A DNA stretch of 64,000 nt from Pseudomonas veronii (GTDB taxonomy: Bacteria; Pseudomonadota; Gammaproteobacteria; Pseudomonadales; Pseudomonadaceae), in contig NZ_JYLL01000007.1 of assembly GCF_001439695.1 (NCBI RefSeq), positions 62,001 to 126,000 on the forward strand, written 5' to 3'. The notes under the pieces are model-generated. The model had not been told where the DNA came from. It made no database searches and saw nothing but the letters and a program-made list of their open reading frames with translations. The position numbers and the translations under genes were made by a program. Of the stretch, positions 27,672 to 36,907 are shown piece after piece. Each line of letters starts with the position of its first letter. Position 1 is the stretch's first letter.

Positions 27672-28079
27672 ATGCGCTTACGTCAGTTGTGTCTGTTGGC
27701 AGTGTTAATGATCGGGGCTACGGCCCACGCTGAAGAAACCTCAAGCACCGGCAGTTCTACGCCCCTGTCCTTGAGCGCCGGCAGCCAGATCACCGAATTG
27801 CAGCAACGCTTGAAAGAAAGCGAACGGCTGCGTGAAGAACTGAGCAAGCAACTGCAAACCACGGATGCTGCGCGTGACAGTGCCCAGTTGAGTCGCTTGC
27901 GCCAAGAGAACCAACGCCTGGCCCAGCAACTCAAAGAGGTACAGGGCGGCGGCTTGACCCGATGGCTGACCGAGCAGCAGCAGTGGTTTGTCACCGGCGC
28001 GGCCGTCGCGCTGATCGCCTTGCTGTGCGGGATCTTCGCCAGCGGTGGGCACCGTCGCCGTCGACAATGGCTAAATTGA
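27672..28079 (+). CDS. Exported coiled-coil membrane protein upstream of the Cpx-like genes
   Basis: The 135-residue product has a signal peptide (about 1-20, LLAVLMIGATAHAEE), a coiled-coil region (about 40-95, Glu/Gln/Leu-rich) and a C-terminal transmembrane helix (FVTGAAVALIALLCGIFAS) with a basic cytoplasmic end. This resembles the C-terminal part of TIGR04211 SH3-domain envelope proteins but lacks the SH3 domain. Function is unknown. ATG 27672 has CAGGAG upstream. The response-regulator gene begins 7 bp after the stop, which suggests co-transcription. Confidence 0.8.
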   Translation: MRLRQLCLLAVLMIGATAHAEETSSTGSSTPLSLSAGSQITELQQRLKESERLREELSKQLQTTDAARDSAQLSRLRQENQRLAQQLKEVQGGGLTRWLTEQQQWFVTGAAVALIALLCGIFASGGHRRRRQWLN

Positions 28080-28086
28080 GTGAGTC

Positions 28087-28764
28087 ATGAGCGAGCTGTT
28101 ACTGATAGATGATGACCAGGAGCTCTGTGAGCTGCTGACCAGTTGGTTGGGCCAGGAAGGCTTCCAGGTGCGCGCCTGCCACGACGGCTTGAGCGCCCGC
28201 AAAGCCTTGGCCGACAGCGCCCCGGCGGCCGTGGTGCTCGACGTGATGTTGCCCGACGGCAGCGGCCTGGAGTTGCTCAAGCAATTGCGCAACGACCATC
28301 CGGAGTTGCCGGTGCTGATGCTGTCGGCCCGGGGCGAGCCGCTGGACCGCATCCTCGGCCTGGAACTGGGCGCCGACGATTACCTGGCCAAGCCCTGTGA
28401 CCCGCGGGAACTGACTGCCCGCCTGCGCGCGGTGCTGCGCCGCAGCCACCCGGCTGCCGTGTCGACCCAGCTGGAACTGGGCGACCTGTGCTTCAGCCCG
28501 GTGCGCGGCGTGGTCAGCATCGACAATCAGGAATTCACCCTCACCGTCTCCGAAAGCCGCCTGCTCGAAGCCTTGCTGCGCCAGCCCGGCGAACCGCTGG
28601 ATAAACAGGAACTGGCGCAGATCGCCCTCGGTCGCAAGCTGACCCTCTATGATCGCAGCCTCGACATGCACGTCAGCAACCTGCGCAAGAAGATCGGCCC
28701 GCACCCGGATGGCCGGCCACGGATCGTGGCGCTGCGCAGCCGCGGCTACTACTACAGCCTCTGA
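28087..28764 (+). CDS. cpxR: OmpR-family response regulator, CpxR-like
   Basis: The 225-residue regulator has a receiver domain (1-118) with acidic DDD near the N-terminus, phospho-acceptor Asp52 in VVLDVMLPDGSG and Lys in DDYLAKPCDPRE. A winged-helix output domain (about 128-225) includes LLRQPGEPLDKQELAQIALG and SNLRKKIG. With the Spy/CpxP-like gene and the sensor kinase downstream it forms a Cpx-type envelope-stress set, orthologous by position to PA3204-PA3206. A candidate binding site lies in front of the cpxP-like gene at 28838-28853. Confidence 0.9.
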   Translation: MSELLLIDDDQELCELLTSWLGQEGFQVRACHDGLSARKALADSAPAAVVLDVMLPDGSGLELLKQLRNDHPELPVLMLSARGEPLDRILGLELGADDYLAKPCDPRELTARLRAVLRRSHPAAVSTQLELGDLCFSPVRGVVSIDNQEFTLTVSESRLLEALLRQPGEPLDKQELAQIALGRKLTLYDRSLDMHVSNLRKKIGPHPDGRPRIVALRSRGYYYSL

Positions 28765-28837
28765 ACCCCGCGCCACACTGATCCCACCGTTGATCTGCTC
28801 GTTCCCAAGGGTTTTGTCAGCCGCCGCCAAAACCCTC

Positions 28838-28853
28838 TTTACCCAAGCTTTAC
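28838..28853 (-). promoter_or_regulatory. Candidate CpxR box
   Basis: TTTAC-N6-TTTAC (GTAAA-N6-GTAAA on the minus strand) matches the tandem CpxR site with an 11-bp period. It lies 80 bp before the cpxP-like start. Confidence 0.55.
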
Positions 28854-28933
28854 CCACACCTGACCGCCGCTGACCTTGATCTCCGTAATCTACTCACATC
28901 CGGACTCACCGGAATAGAGACAGGAGAATCACC

Positions 28934-29401
28934 ATGCGCAAGACCCTAATCGCTCTGATGTTCGCCGCTGCCCTGCCCACCGTTGCCATGGCGGCAATGC
29001 CCGAAGGCCCAGGCCCGATGGGCGGCCCAGAAGGCCACATGATGATGGGTGGCCCGGGCCACGGCGGTGAACACGGTCCGCGTGGCAAAGGTGGCCCGCT
29101 CAGCCAGCTGGACTTGAGCAAGGAACAGCGCGAGCAAATTGGCAAGCTGATGGGTGACCAATGGCAGGCTCGCAAAGACCTGGTCAAAAAGTACCTGGAC
29201 AAACTCCCGGCTGCTGAGCAGAAAGCCATGCAAGATGAAATCGCCGCCGGCAAGCAGAAAACCCAGGCCGATATCCGTGCCGTACTCAAGCCTGACCAGC
29301 AGAAGAAATTCGACGAGATCGTCAAGAAACAGGAACAACGCCGCGCCGAATGGAAGGAATTCCAGGCCTGGAAAGCGCAGCAGCCGCAAAAAGCGCAATA
29401 A
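28934..29401 (+). CDS. cpxP: Periplasmic Spy/CpxP-family protein
   Basis: This is a 155-residue exported protein. The signal peptide (about 1-21) ends VAMA-A. A Gly/Met/His-rich segment follows (GPMGGPEGHMMMGGPGHGG), possibly metal-binding. A long helical domain holds two LTXXQ-type motifs, LDLSKEQREQIGKL and LKPDQQKKFDEI. CpxP/Spy proteins act as periplasmic chaperones, and CpxP restrains its sensor kinase. It lies between the response-regulator and sensor genes, with AGGAGA before the ATG. Confidence 0.88.
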   Translation: MRKTLIALMFAAALPTVAMAAMPEGPGPMGGPEGHMMMGGPGHGGEHGPRGKGGPLSQLDLSKEQREQIGKLMGDQWQARKDLVKKYLDKLPAAEQKAMQDEIAAGKQKTQADIRAVLKPDQQKKFDEIVKKQEQRRAEWKEFQAWKAQQPQKAQ

Positions 29402-29422
29402 TGCGTTAGCTTCACTGCCCCA

Positions 29423-29452
29423 GCCCAGCGGTTCGCGCCGCTGGGCTTTTCC
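29423..29452 (+). terminator. Hairpin between cpxP and cpxA
   Basis: gcccagcg (29423-29430) pairs with cgctgggc (29439-29446), followed by TTTT. It probably lowers expression of the downstream kinase relative to the periplasmic protein. Confidence 0.7.
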
Positions 29453-29468
29453 TGTTTGAGGGTTTCCT

Positions 29469-30812
29469 GTGCGTTCATTGTTCTGGCGCATCCTGGCCAG
29501 TTTCTGGCTGGCTATCGCCTTGGTTGCCGGGCTGTCGATCCTGCTTGGGCATATGCTCAACCAGGACGCCTGGATTCTCAGCCGCCACCCCGGCCTCAAT
29601 AACCTGGCCGAAGAGTGGACCCAACTCTACGAAGCCCAGGGCGAGGACGCCGCCCAAGACTTGCTGCAACAGCGCAAGCGTCAGTATCACATTGACGTGC
29701 AAGTACTCAACGAAAGCGGCGAGCCCGTGGTCCGCGGCACCTTTCCGCGCCGCGCCGCCGCCTTCGAAGCCCGGCAGAACGACAGCAAGGACGGCCACCT
29801 GCCCTGGCGGCGCCTGACCGCCGAGTACACCAGCGAAAAGACCGGCGACACCTACCTGCTGATCTATCGCATCCCCCACCCGGAGCTGGACGCCTGGCAC
29901 CGCAGCAGCCTGATGTGGCCGTTGAGCGCATTGGCGATTGCCCTGGTGGTGCTGACCCTGTTCAGCCTGCTGGTGACGCTGTCCATCACCCGCCCCTTAA
30001 GCCGCCTGCGTGGCGCGGTACACGACCTCGGCCAGGCCACCTACCAGCAGAACAGCCTGGCGCAACTGGCCAACCGCCGCGATGAGTTCGGCGTACTCGC
30101 CACCGACTTCAACCGCATGGGCGCACGCTTGCAGAGCCTGATCGGCAGCCAGCGCCAGCTGCTGCGAGACGTGTCCCACGAACTGCGCTCGCCCCTGGCC
30201 CGCCTGCGTATCGCCCTGGCCCTGGCCGAGCGGGCCGGCCCCGAGGAACGGGAAAGACTCTGGCCGCGCCTGACCCGCGAGTGCGACCGCCTGGAAGCAC
30301 TGATCAGCGAAATCCTGGTGCTGGCCCGGGTCGATGCCGACAACGCCAGTGCCGAAGACGTCGACCTCATCCCGCTGCTCAAGACCCTGCAAAAGGACGC
30401 CCAACTCAGCGCGCCAGACCAAGTGGTGCAACTGAGCGCCGATCCCGACCTGCGCCTCAAAGGCTGGCCGACCATGATCGAACGCGCCGTGGATAACCTG
30501 TTGCGCAATGCCCAGCGCTTCAACCCGCCCGGCCAACCGATCGAGTTGCAGGCGCGCCGCCTGGGCGAACGCATTCTGATCAGCGTGCGCGACCACGGCC
30601 CCGGCGTCGAAGCCGAGCACCTGAGCCAACTGGGCGAGCCGTTCTACCGCGCCCCCGGCCAAACGGCGCAGGGCCACGGCCTGGGCCTGGCGATTGCACG
30701 GCGCGCAGCGGAACGGCATGGCGGCAACCTGATCCTGGCCAATCATCCCGACGGCGGTTTCAGCGCCAGCATCGACCTGCCATTGACGCCGGGGGTTGTC
30801 ACACCGGTGTGA
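29469..30812 (+). CDS. cpxA: Sensor histidine kinase, CpxA-like
   Basis: The 447-residue kinase has two membrane helices (about 5-25 and 150-172) around a periplasmic sensor domain. A HAMP domain follows (TRPLSRLRGAVHDLG). The dimerisation helix carries the phospho-acceptor His near residue 237 in RDVSHELRSPLARLRIAL. The ATPase domain has the N box NLLRNAQRF and the G boxes DHGPGV and GHGLGLAIARR. The start is GTG 29469. Its partners are the adjacent CpxR-like regulator and CpxP-like protein. The sensed signal should be envelope stress. Confidence 0.9.
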   Translation: MRSLFWRILASFWLAIALVAGLSILLGHMLNQDAWILSRHPGLNNLAEEWTQLYEAQGEDAAQDLLQQRKRQYHIDVQVLNESGEPVVRGTFPRRAAAFEARQNDSKDGHLPWRRLTAEYTSEKTGDTYLLIYRIPHPELDAWHRSSLMWPLSALAIALVVLTLFSLLVTLSITRPLSRLRGAVHDLGQATYQQNSLAQLANRRDEFGVLATDFNRMGARLQSLIGSQRQLLRDVSHELRSPLARLRIALALAERAGPEERERLWPRLTRECDRLEALISEILVLARVDADNASAEDVDLIPLLKTLQKDAQLSAPDQVVQLSADPDLRLKGWPTMIERAVDNLLRNAQRFNPPGQPIELQARRLGERILISVRDHGPGVEAEHLSQLGEPFYRAPGQTAQGHGLGLAIARRAAERHGGNLILANHPDGGFSASIDLPLTPGVVTPV

Positions 30813-30852
30813 TGATCTTCTATAGTGGCCCTTCTCTTATGGAGGGCCTTCG

Positions 30853-32202
30853 ATGACTGACCTGCTGACTCCCATCCAAGCCGCACTCGATCTACCGCGC
30901 ACCCCGCTGACCTCGACCGGGGCCGGCGCCTTGCCGTCGATCTTCGCCGTGAGCGACCTGGCCTGCGCCAGCATCGGCGCCGCCGGCCAGGCGGTTGCCC
31001 AACTCATCCTGCAACAGACCGGGCGCTTGCCCAGCGTGAGCGTGGACCGACGCCTCGCGTCTTTCTGGTTCTCTTCTTCGATCCGCCCCACAGGCTGGCA
31101 AGTACCGCCACTGTGGGACCCGGTAGCCGGCGACTATGCCAGCGCCGACGGCTGGATTCGCTTGCACACCAACGCGCCGCATCACCGTGCGGCTGCCGAG
31201 CGGGTGCTGGGCCACGTCGCTGACCGTGCCGGGATGGCGAGCAAGGTCGTCGCGTGGAACGCTGCCGAGCTGGAGCAGGCGATTGTCGATGCCGGCGGTT
31301 GTGCCGCGCAGATGCGGTCGTGGCAGGCCTGGCAGCAACATCCCCAAGGCTTGGCGGTGAATGCCGAGCACCTGGTTCAGCGCCAAACTTTTGAACCCGC
31401 CGCCAACAGGCCCTGGCGCGGCTCGGCGGCCCGCCCGCTGGCCGGCCTCAAAGTGCTGGACCTGACCCGCGTGCTGGCCGGCCCCGTGGCCAGTCGTTTT
31501 CTCGCCGGGCTGGGCGCGGACGTGCTGCGCATCGACTCGCCGACCTGGAACGAGCCGGGCGTGGTGCCGGAAATGACCCTGGGCAAACGCTGTGCGCGCC
31601 TGGACCTGAAAACCGCCGCAGACCGCCAGGTTTTCGAAGGGTTGCTCAAAGACACCGATATCCTGTTCCACGGTTACCGCGCCGATGCCCTCGAGCAATT
31701 GGGCTACACCGCCCACGCATTGCAACAGCTCGCCCCCGGCCTGATCGACGTGAGCCTCAACGCCTATGGCTGGAGCGGCCCGTGGCGCAATCGCCGGGGC
31801 TTCGACAGCCTGGTGCAGATGAGCTGCGGCATCGCCGACGCGGGCATGGCCTGGAAACACACGGATAAACCTGTGCCGCTGCCGTTGCAGGCGCTGGATC
31901 ACGCCACCGGCTACTTGATGGCGGCCAGCGCGATCCAGGCCCTGCGCGAGCGCTTGGCGTCCGGCCGTGGCGGCTCGGCGCGGTTGTCGTTGGCGCGCAC
32001 GGCAAAATGCTTGATGGAGGCCGGGCCGGTTCCGGAGCAACCGGCATTGCGGGCCGAAGCCCTCGAAGACCAGGGGCTGGTGGTGGAGCAAACCGCCTGG
32101 GGACCGGCGCACCGATTGCTCGCGCCGCTGACCATCAGCGGCACACCGTTGCAGTGGGATTTGCCGGCAGGGGAATTGGGGTCGCACCGGCCTCGCTGGT
32201 GA
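30853..32202 (+). CDS. Family III CoA-transferase (CaiB/BaiF-like)
   Basis: The 449-residue protein belongs to family III CoA-transferases, which move CoA between carboxylic acids. The recognisable core begins near residue 195 with LAGLKVLDLTRVLAGPVASRFLAGLGADVLRID and includes DLKTAADRQVF and RRGFDSLVQMSCGIA. The probable catalytic Asp is in QALDHATGYLMAA near residue 347. The N-terminal 190 residues look like a diverged half-copy of the fold without the catalytic signature. Substrates are unknown. ATG 30853 has GGAGG upstream. It is monocistronic. Confidence 0.85.
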   Translation: MTDLLTPIQAALDLPRTPLTSTGAGALPSIFAVSDLACASIGAAGQAVAQLILQQTGRLPSVSVDRRLASFWFSSSIRPTGWQVPPLWDPVAGDYASADGWIRLHTNAPHHRAAAERVLGHVADRAGMASKVVAWNAAELEQAIVDAGGCAAQMRSWQAWQQHPQGLAVNAEHLVQRQTFEPAANRPWRGSAARPLAGLKVLDLTRVLAGPVASRFLAGLGADVLRIDSPTWNEPGVVPEMTLGKRCARLDLKTAADRQVFEGLLKDTDILFHGYRADALEQLGYTAHALQQLAPGLIDVSLNAYGWSGPWRNRRGFDSLVQMSCGIADAGMAWKHTDKPVPLPLQALDHATGYLMAASAIQALRERLASGRGGSARLSLARTAKCLMEAGPVPEQPALRAEALEDQGLVVEQTAWGPAHRLLAPLTISGTPLQWDLPAGELGSHRPRW

Positions 32203-32261
32203 CCTGAGACCGCCATCGCGGGCGTGCCCGCGATGAGGCCCACACGATCAAGCCACCCTGC

Positions 32262-33689
32262 TCATAACGACAACACTCCGCTATACAGCCCATACGCCGC
32301 CAACCCCGCGCCCGCAATCACACAGGCGAAAATGCCTTTTTCCACATGGGTAAACAACGGCAGGCCCTGCTCGCGCTTGGCCAGGGCAAACAGCACCACG
32401 CCCGGCGCATACAGCAACGCCGACAGCAGCAAGTACTTCAGGCCCCCGGCGTACAGCAGCCACACCGCGTAGCCCAATGCAATCAAGCCCACCAGCAGAT
32501 CTTTCAGACGCTGGCGCTGGGCGCCTTCGTAGGTTTCCCCGCGCCCGCTCAACAACACCGCGTAGGCCGCCGACCACAGGTAAGGCACCAGGATCATGGA
32601 TGAAGCCAGGTAAATCAGGGTGGTGTAGGTGCTTTCGGAAAACAGCGTGATCACCAGGAATATCTGGATCATCACATTGGTCAGCCACAGCGCATTGACC
32701 GGCACCTGATTGGCGTTTTCCTTTTTCAGGAAGGCCGGCATGGTCTTGTCATGGGCCGTGGCGTAGAGAATTTCCGCGCAGAGCAGCGCCCACGACAACA
32801 ACGCGCCCAGCAGCGATACCGCCAAACCGATGCTGATCAGCAGCGCGCCCCAGGGACCGACGATGTGCTCCAGCACGCCGGCCAGGGACGGGTTCTGCAA
32901 TTGCGCCAGTTCCGCCTGGCTCATGATCCCCAGGGACAGCAGGTTCACCAGCACCAGCAACGCCAGCACACCGAGAAACCCGATCACCGTGGCCCGGCCC
33001 ACGTCCGAGCGTTTCTGCGCCCGCGCCGAGTACACGCTGGCGCCCTCGATGCCGATGAACACGAACACCGTGACCAGCATCATGTTGCGCACCTGATTCA
33101 TCACACTGCCGAAATGCGGCTTGCCCAGGCCCCATATGTCGGCGGTGAAGACATCGGCCTTGAACGCCACGCCGGCGATGACCACGAACATCAGCAGCGG
33201 CACGAGCTTGGCCACGGTGGTGATCTGGTTGATGAACGCCGCCTCCTTGATCCCGCGCATCACCAGAAAATGCACGGCCCACAGCAACACCGAGGCGCAG
33301 CCGATGGCCACAGGCGTATTGCCCTCACCGAATACCGGAAAAAAATAGCCGAGGGTGCTGAACAGCAACACGAAGTAACCGACGTTGCCCATCCACGCAC
33401 TGATCCAGTAACCCCAGGCGGACGAGAAGCCCATGTAGTCGCCGAAACCGGCCTTGGCGTAGGCATACACCCCGGAATCCAGCTCGGGTTTGCGGTTGGC
33501 CAGGGTCTGGAACACAAATGCCAGGGTCAGCATGCCCACGGCGGTGATCGCCCAGCCGATCAATACCGCGCCGACTTCCGCGCGCGCGGCCATGTTTTGT
33601 GGCAGGGAAAAAATCCCGCCGCCGATCATGGAGCCCACCACCAGGGCGATCAAGGCGCTGAGTCGAAGCTTTTCAGACGATTGCGACAT
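32262..33689 (-). CDS. ArcD-like arginine/ornithine antiporter, second copy
   Basis: This 475-residue, 12-helix APC transporter is near-identical over long stretches to the arcD product starting at 34130 (both contain VVGSMIGGGIFSLPQNMAA, AKAGFGDYMGFSSAWGYWIS and FTADIWGL). It is transcribed away from the arc operon. It should exchange arginine for ornithine or a related pair such as lysine or agmatine. ATG 33689 has GGAG upstream. The two genes are clear paralogues, from a duplication followed by divergence in loops and the C-terminus. Confidence 0.9.
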   Translation of the reverse strand: MSQSSEKLRLSALIALVVGSMIGGGIFSLPQNMAARAEVGAVLIGWAITAVGMLTLAFVFQTLANRKPELDSGVYAYAKAGFGDYMGFSSAWGYWISAWMGNVGYFVLLFSTLGYFFPVFGEGNTPVAIGCASVLLWAVHFLVMRGIKEAAFINQITTVAKLVPLLMFVVIAGVAFKADVFTADIWGLGKPHFGSVMNQVRNMMLVTVFVFIGIEGASVYSARAQKRSDVGRATVIGFLGVLALLVLVNLLSLGIMSQAELAQLQNPSLAGVLEHIVGPWGALLISIGLAVSLLGALLSWALLCAEILYATAHDKTMPAFLKKENANQVPVNALWLTNVMIQIFLVITLFSESTYTTLIYLASSMILVPYLWSAAYAVLLSGRGETYEGAQRQRLKDLLVGLIALGYAVWLLYAGGLKYLLLSALLYAPGVVLFALAKREQGLPLFTHVEKGIFACVIAGAGLAAYGLYSGVLSL

Positions 33690-34129
33690 GAATTCTCCAG
33701 AATTAAAAGAACCACCGTGTACTCAACTAATTTACGCAGGCGCGTTAGCGTTTATCAGATATCGCGAATAAAACGCAGGCTCTAATAACCCAAAGGCATG
33801 TCAAAAAACAGAGTTTAGTCAAATTTATAAATTAAATAAGTATTGAACTTTAAGGATTTGAGTGTCTTGCCAAGCCGGCCCGGAAAAAGTTTGCACATTC
33901 ACCAAAAGGGGCTAGCTTGAAACGTCCCTGCAATCAGGAAACCTTAATAATAAAAAAGCGCATAGAGGCTCTACGACGAGCGTCTTGGCGGCACTATCGC
34001 GCGCACGGCATTTTCACTCTAAGTCATTAATTCACAATGGAATGTGCCAATGATGTGATCTGAGTCAGCTGTTTGATTAGCGCACGGAATTATTCTGTGG
34101 TCTCTCTTCTCCTGCATTGGAGTCATACA
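33690..34129. other. 440-bp intergenic region between divergent arcD paralogues
   Basis: It is AT-rich, especially 33720-33860, and should contain both promoters. I looked for an ANR/FNR site (TTGAT-N4-ATCAA) and found only weak partial matches such as TTGAACTTTAAGG near 33843. No gene or repeat is seen. Confidence 0.6.
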
Positions 34130-35557
34130 ATGTCTGAATCTGCCGGAAAACTTCGACTTGGCGCACTGGTTGCACTTGTCGTGGGTTCAATGATTGGCGG
34201 CGGGATCTTCTCTCTGCCGCAAAACATGGCGGCCAGCGCCGATGTCGGCGCCGTCCTGATTGGCTGGGTGATTACGGCTGTAGGCATGTTGACCCTGGCG
34301 TTTGTGTTCCAGACCCTGGCCAACCGCAAACCCGATCTCGACGGCGGCGTATATGCCTACGCCAAGGCCGGCTTCGGCGACTACATGGGCTTCTCGTCCG
34401 CCTGGGGTTACTGGATCAGCGCCTGGCTGGGCAACGTCGGCTACTTCGTGCTCTTGTTCAGCACCCTCGGCTACTTCTTCCCGATCTTTGGCGAGGGCAA
34501 CACCCCGGCCGCGGTGATTGGCGCTTCGGTGCTGCTGTGGGCCGTGCATTTCCTGGTATTGCGCGGGATCAAGGAAGCGGCGTTCATCAACCTGGTGACC
34601 ACCGTCGCCAAGGTCGTGCCGCTGGTGCTGTTCGTGCTGATCGCTGTATTCGCGTTCAAGCTGGACATCTTCACCGCTGACATCTGGGGCCTGAAAAACC
34701 CGGACCTGGGCAGCGTGATGAACCAAGTGCGCAACATGATGCTGGTCACCGTGTGGGTGTTCATCGGCATCGAAGGCGCAAGCATCTTCTCGGCGCGGGC
34801 CGAAAAACGCAGCGACGTGGGCAAGGCCACTGTGATCGGCTTTATCACCGTGCTGCTGTTCCTGATGCTGGTCAACGTGCTGTCCCTGGGCATCATGACC
34901 CAACCGGAACTGGCCAAGCTGCAGAACCCGTCGATGGCGGCCGTGCTGGAGCACGTCGTAGGCCACTGGGGCGCCGTGTTGATCAGCGTCGGCCTGGTCA
35001 TCTCGCTGCTCGGCGCGCTGCTGTCGTGGGTGTTGCTGTGTGCGGAGATCATGTTCGCCGCCGCCAAGGACCACACCATGCCGGAGTTCCTGCGCCGCGA
35101 GAACGCCAACCACGTGCCGGCCAATGCCCTGTGGCTGACCAACGCACTGGTCCAGGTGTTCCTGGTGATTACCCTGTTTTCCGCCAGCACGTACCTGTCG
35201 CTGATCTACCTCGCCACCTCGATGATCCTGGTGCCTTACCTGTGGTCGGCAGCTTATGCGCTGCTGCTGGCGGTACGTGGCGAGACCTACGAAAACGCCC
35301 CGGCCGAGCGCAGAAAGGACCTGATCATCGGCGCGATCGCGCTGATCTACGCGGTCTGGCTGCTCTACGCCGGCGGTACCAAATACCTGCTGCTCTCCGC
35401 CCTGCTCTATGCCCCTGGCGCGATCCTGTTCGCCAAGGCCAAGCATGAACTGGGCAAACCGATTTTCACCAACGTCGAGAAGCTGATTTTCGCTGCGGTG
35501 GTCGTTGGCGCCCTGGTGGCTGCCTATGGCCTCTACGCCGGCTTCCTGACTATGTAA
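34130..35557 (+). CDS. arcD: Arginine:ornithine antiporter ArcD
   Basis: ArcD is a 475-residue, 12-helix inner-membrane exchanger that brings in arginine and expels ornithine, without net energy cost, to feed the arginine deiminase pathway. The APC motif GGGIFSLPQN lies in the first helix. It is the first gene of arcD-arcA-arcB-arcC. ATG 34130 has GGAG 7 bases upstream; a longer in-frame reading from 34073 is not family-like. arcA starts 24 bp after the stop. Confidence 0.95.
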   Translation: MSESAGKLRLGALVALVVGSMIGGGIFSLPQNMAASADVGAVLIGWVITAVGMLTLAFVFQTLANRKPDLDGGVYAYAKAGFGDYMGFSSAWGYWISAWLGNVGYFVLLFSTLGYFFPIFGEGNTPAAVIGASVLLWAVHFLVLRGIKEAAFINLVTTVAKVVPLVLFVLIAVFAFKLDIFTADIWGLKNPDLGSVMNQVRNMMLVTVWVFIGIEGASIFSARAEKRSDVGKATVIGFITVLLFLMLVNVLSLGIMTQPELAKLQNPSMAAVLEHVVGHWGAVLISVGLVISLLGALLSWVLLCAEIMFAAAKDHTMPEFLRRENANHVPANALWLTNALVQVFLVITLFSASTYLSLIYLATSMILVPYLWSAAYALLLAVRGETYENAPAERRKDLIIGAIALIYAVWLLYAGGTKYLLLSALLYAPGAILFAKAKHELGKPIFTNVEKLIFAAVVVGALVAAYGLYAGFLTM

Positions 35558-35581
35558 TTGTTGCTCACTGGAGGATCTGTA

Positions 35582-36838
35582 ATGACCACGGAAAAAGTGA
35601 AGTACGGCGTACATTCCGAAGCCGGCAAACTGCGTAAAGTCATGGTGTGCTCCCCAGGTTTGGCCCACCAGCGGCTGACCCCCAACAACTGCGACGAACT
35701 GCTGTTCGATGATGTGCTGTGGGTGGCCCAGGCCAAGCGCGACCATTTCGACTTTGTCACCAAGATGCGCGAACGGGACATCGATGTGCTGGAAATGCAC
35801 AACCTGTTGACCGATATCGTCGCCATCCCCGAAGCCCTGGACTGGATTCTGGAACGCAAGATCACCGCCAACCAGGTCGGCCTCGGCCTGATCAATGAAG
35901 TCGGCTCGTGGCTGCGCAGCCTGGAGCCGCGCAAAATCGCCGAGTTCCTGATCGGTGGCGTGTCGGCCGATGACCTGCCGGACAGCTTCGGTGGCAAGAC
36001 CATCGAGATGTTCCGCGATTTCCTCGGCCACTCCAGCTTCATCCTGCCGCCGCTGCCGAACACCCAGTTCACCCGCGACACCACCTGCTGGATCTTTGGC
36101 GGCGTGACGCTGAACCCGATGTACTGGCCGGCGCGACGCCAGGAAACCCTGCTGGCCAGCGCCATCTACAAATTCCACCCCGAGTTCACCAACGCCGACT
36201 TCCAGATCTGGTACGGCGACCCGGACCAGGACCATGGCAACGCCACCCTCGAAGGCGGCGACGTCATGCCGCTCGGCAACGGCGTGGTGTTGATCGGCAT
36301 GGGCGAGCGTTCGTCGCGCCAGGCCATCGGCCAACTGGCGCTGAACCTGTTCAAGCACAAAGCCGTCGAGCGCGTCATCGTCGCCGGCCTGCCGAAATCC
36401 CGCGCGGCGATGCACTTGGATACCGTGTTCAGCTTCTGCGACCGCGACCTGGTCACCATCTTCCCCGAAGTGGTCAGCCAGATCGTCGCCTTCAGCCTGC
36501 GCCCGGACGACAGCAAGCCCGGTGGCATCGATGTGCGCCGTGAAGACGCAAGCTTCCTCGACGTGGTCGCCACCGCCCTCAAGCTCAAAACCCTGCGCGT
36601 GGTCGAAACCGGCGGCAACAGCTTCGCCGCCGAGCGCGAGCAGTGGGACGACGGCAACAACGTCGTGGCCCTGGAGCCTGGCGTGGTGATCGGCTACGAC
36701 CGCAACACCTACACCAACACCCTGCTGCGCAAGTCCGGCGTGGAAGTCATCACCATCAGTGCCGGTGAACTCGGTCGTGGCCGTGGCGGCGGCCACTGCA
36801 TGACCTGTCCGATCATCCGCGACCCTATCGACTATTAA
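35582..36838 (+). CDS. arcA: Arginine deiminase ArcA
   Basis: ArcA hydrolyses arginine to citrulline and ammonia in the cytoplasm. The 418-residue length equals the P. aeruginosa enzyme. The nucleophile is Cys406 in [10 protein letters not shown]. Other catalytic segments are [25 protein letters not shown] and [13 protein letters not shown]. The start is ATG 35582 with GGAGG upstream. It lies between arcD and arcB; the hairpin at 36847-36879 follows it. Confidence 0.97.
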   Translation: MTTEKVKYGVHSEAGKLRKVMVCSPGLAHQRLTPNNCDELLFDDVLWVAQAKRDHFDFVTKMRERDIDVLEMHNLLTDIVAIPEALDWILERKITANQVGLGLINEVGSWLRSLEPRKIAEFLIGGVSADDLPDSFGGKTIEMFRDFLGHSSFILPPLPNTQFTRDTTCWIFGGVTLNPMYWPARRQETLLASAIYKFHPEFTNADFQIWYGDPDQDHGNATLEGGDVMPLGNGVVLIGMGERSSRQAIGQLALNLFKHKAVERVIVAGLPKSRAAMHLDTVFSFCDRDLVTIFPEVVSQIVAFSLRPDDSKPGGIDVRREDASFLDVVATALKLKTLRVVETGGNSFAAEREQWDDGNNVVALEPGVVIGYDRNTYTNTLLRKSGVEVITISAGELGRGRGGGHCMTCPIIRDPIDY

Positions 36839-36846
36839 TTTCCAGG

Positions 36847-36879
36847 CCTTGGCCGCCGCCCACAAGGCGTCGGCCAAGG
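36847..36879 (+). other. Hairpin between arcA and arcB
   Basis: ccttggccg (36847-36855) pairs with cggccaagg (36871-36879). No U-tract is present, so it may be an mRNA processing or stability element within the arc transcript. Confidence 0.65.
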
Positions 36880-36907
36880 GGATAACCTGAACACAAGGAG
36901 ATCCACC

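Noticed and set aside
33840..33860. TTGAACTTTAAGG as an ANR box for arcD
   Set aside because: Only the left half fits, and the position is more than 270 bp from arcD.
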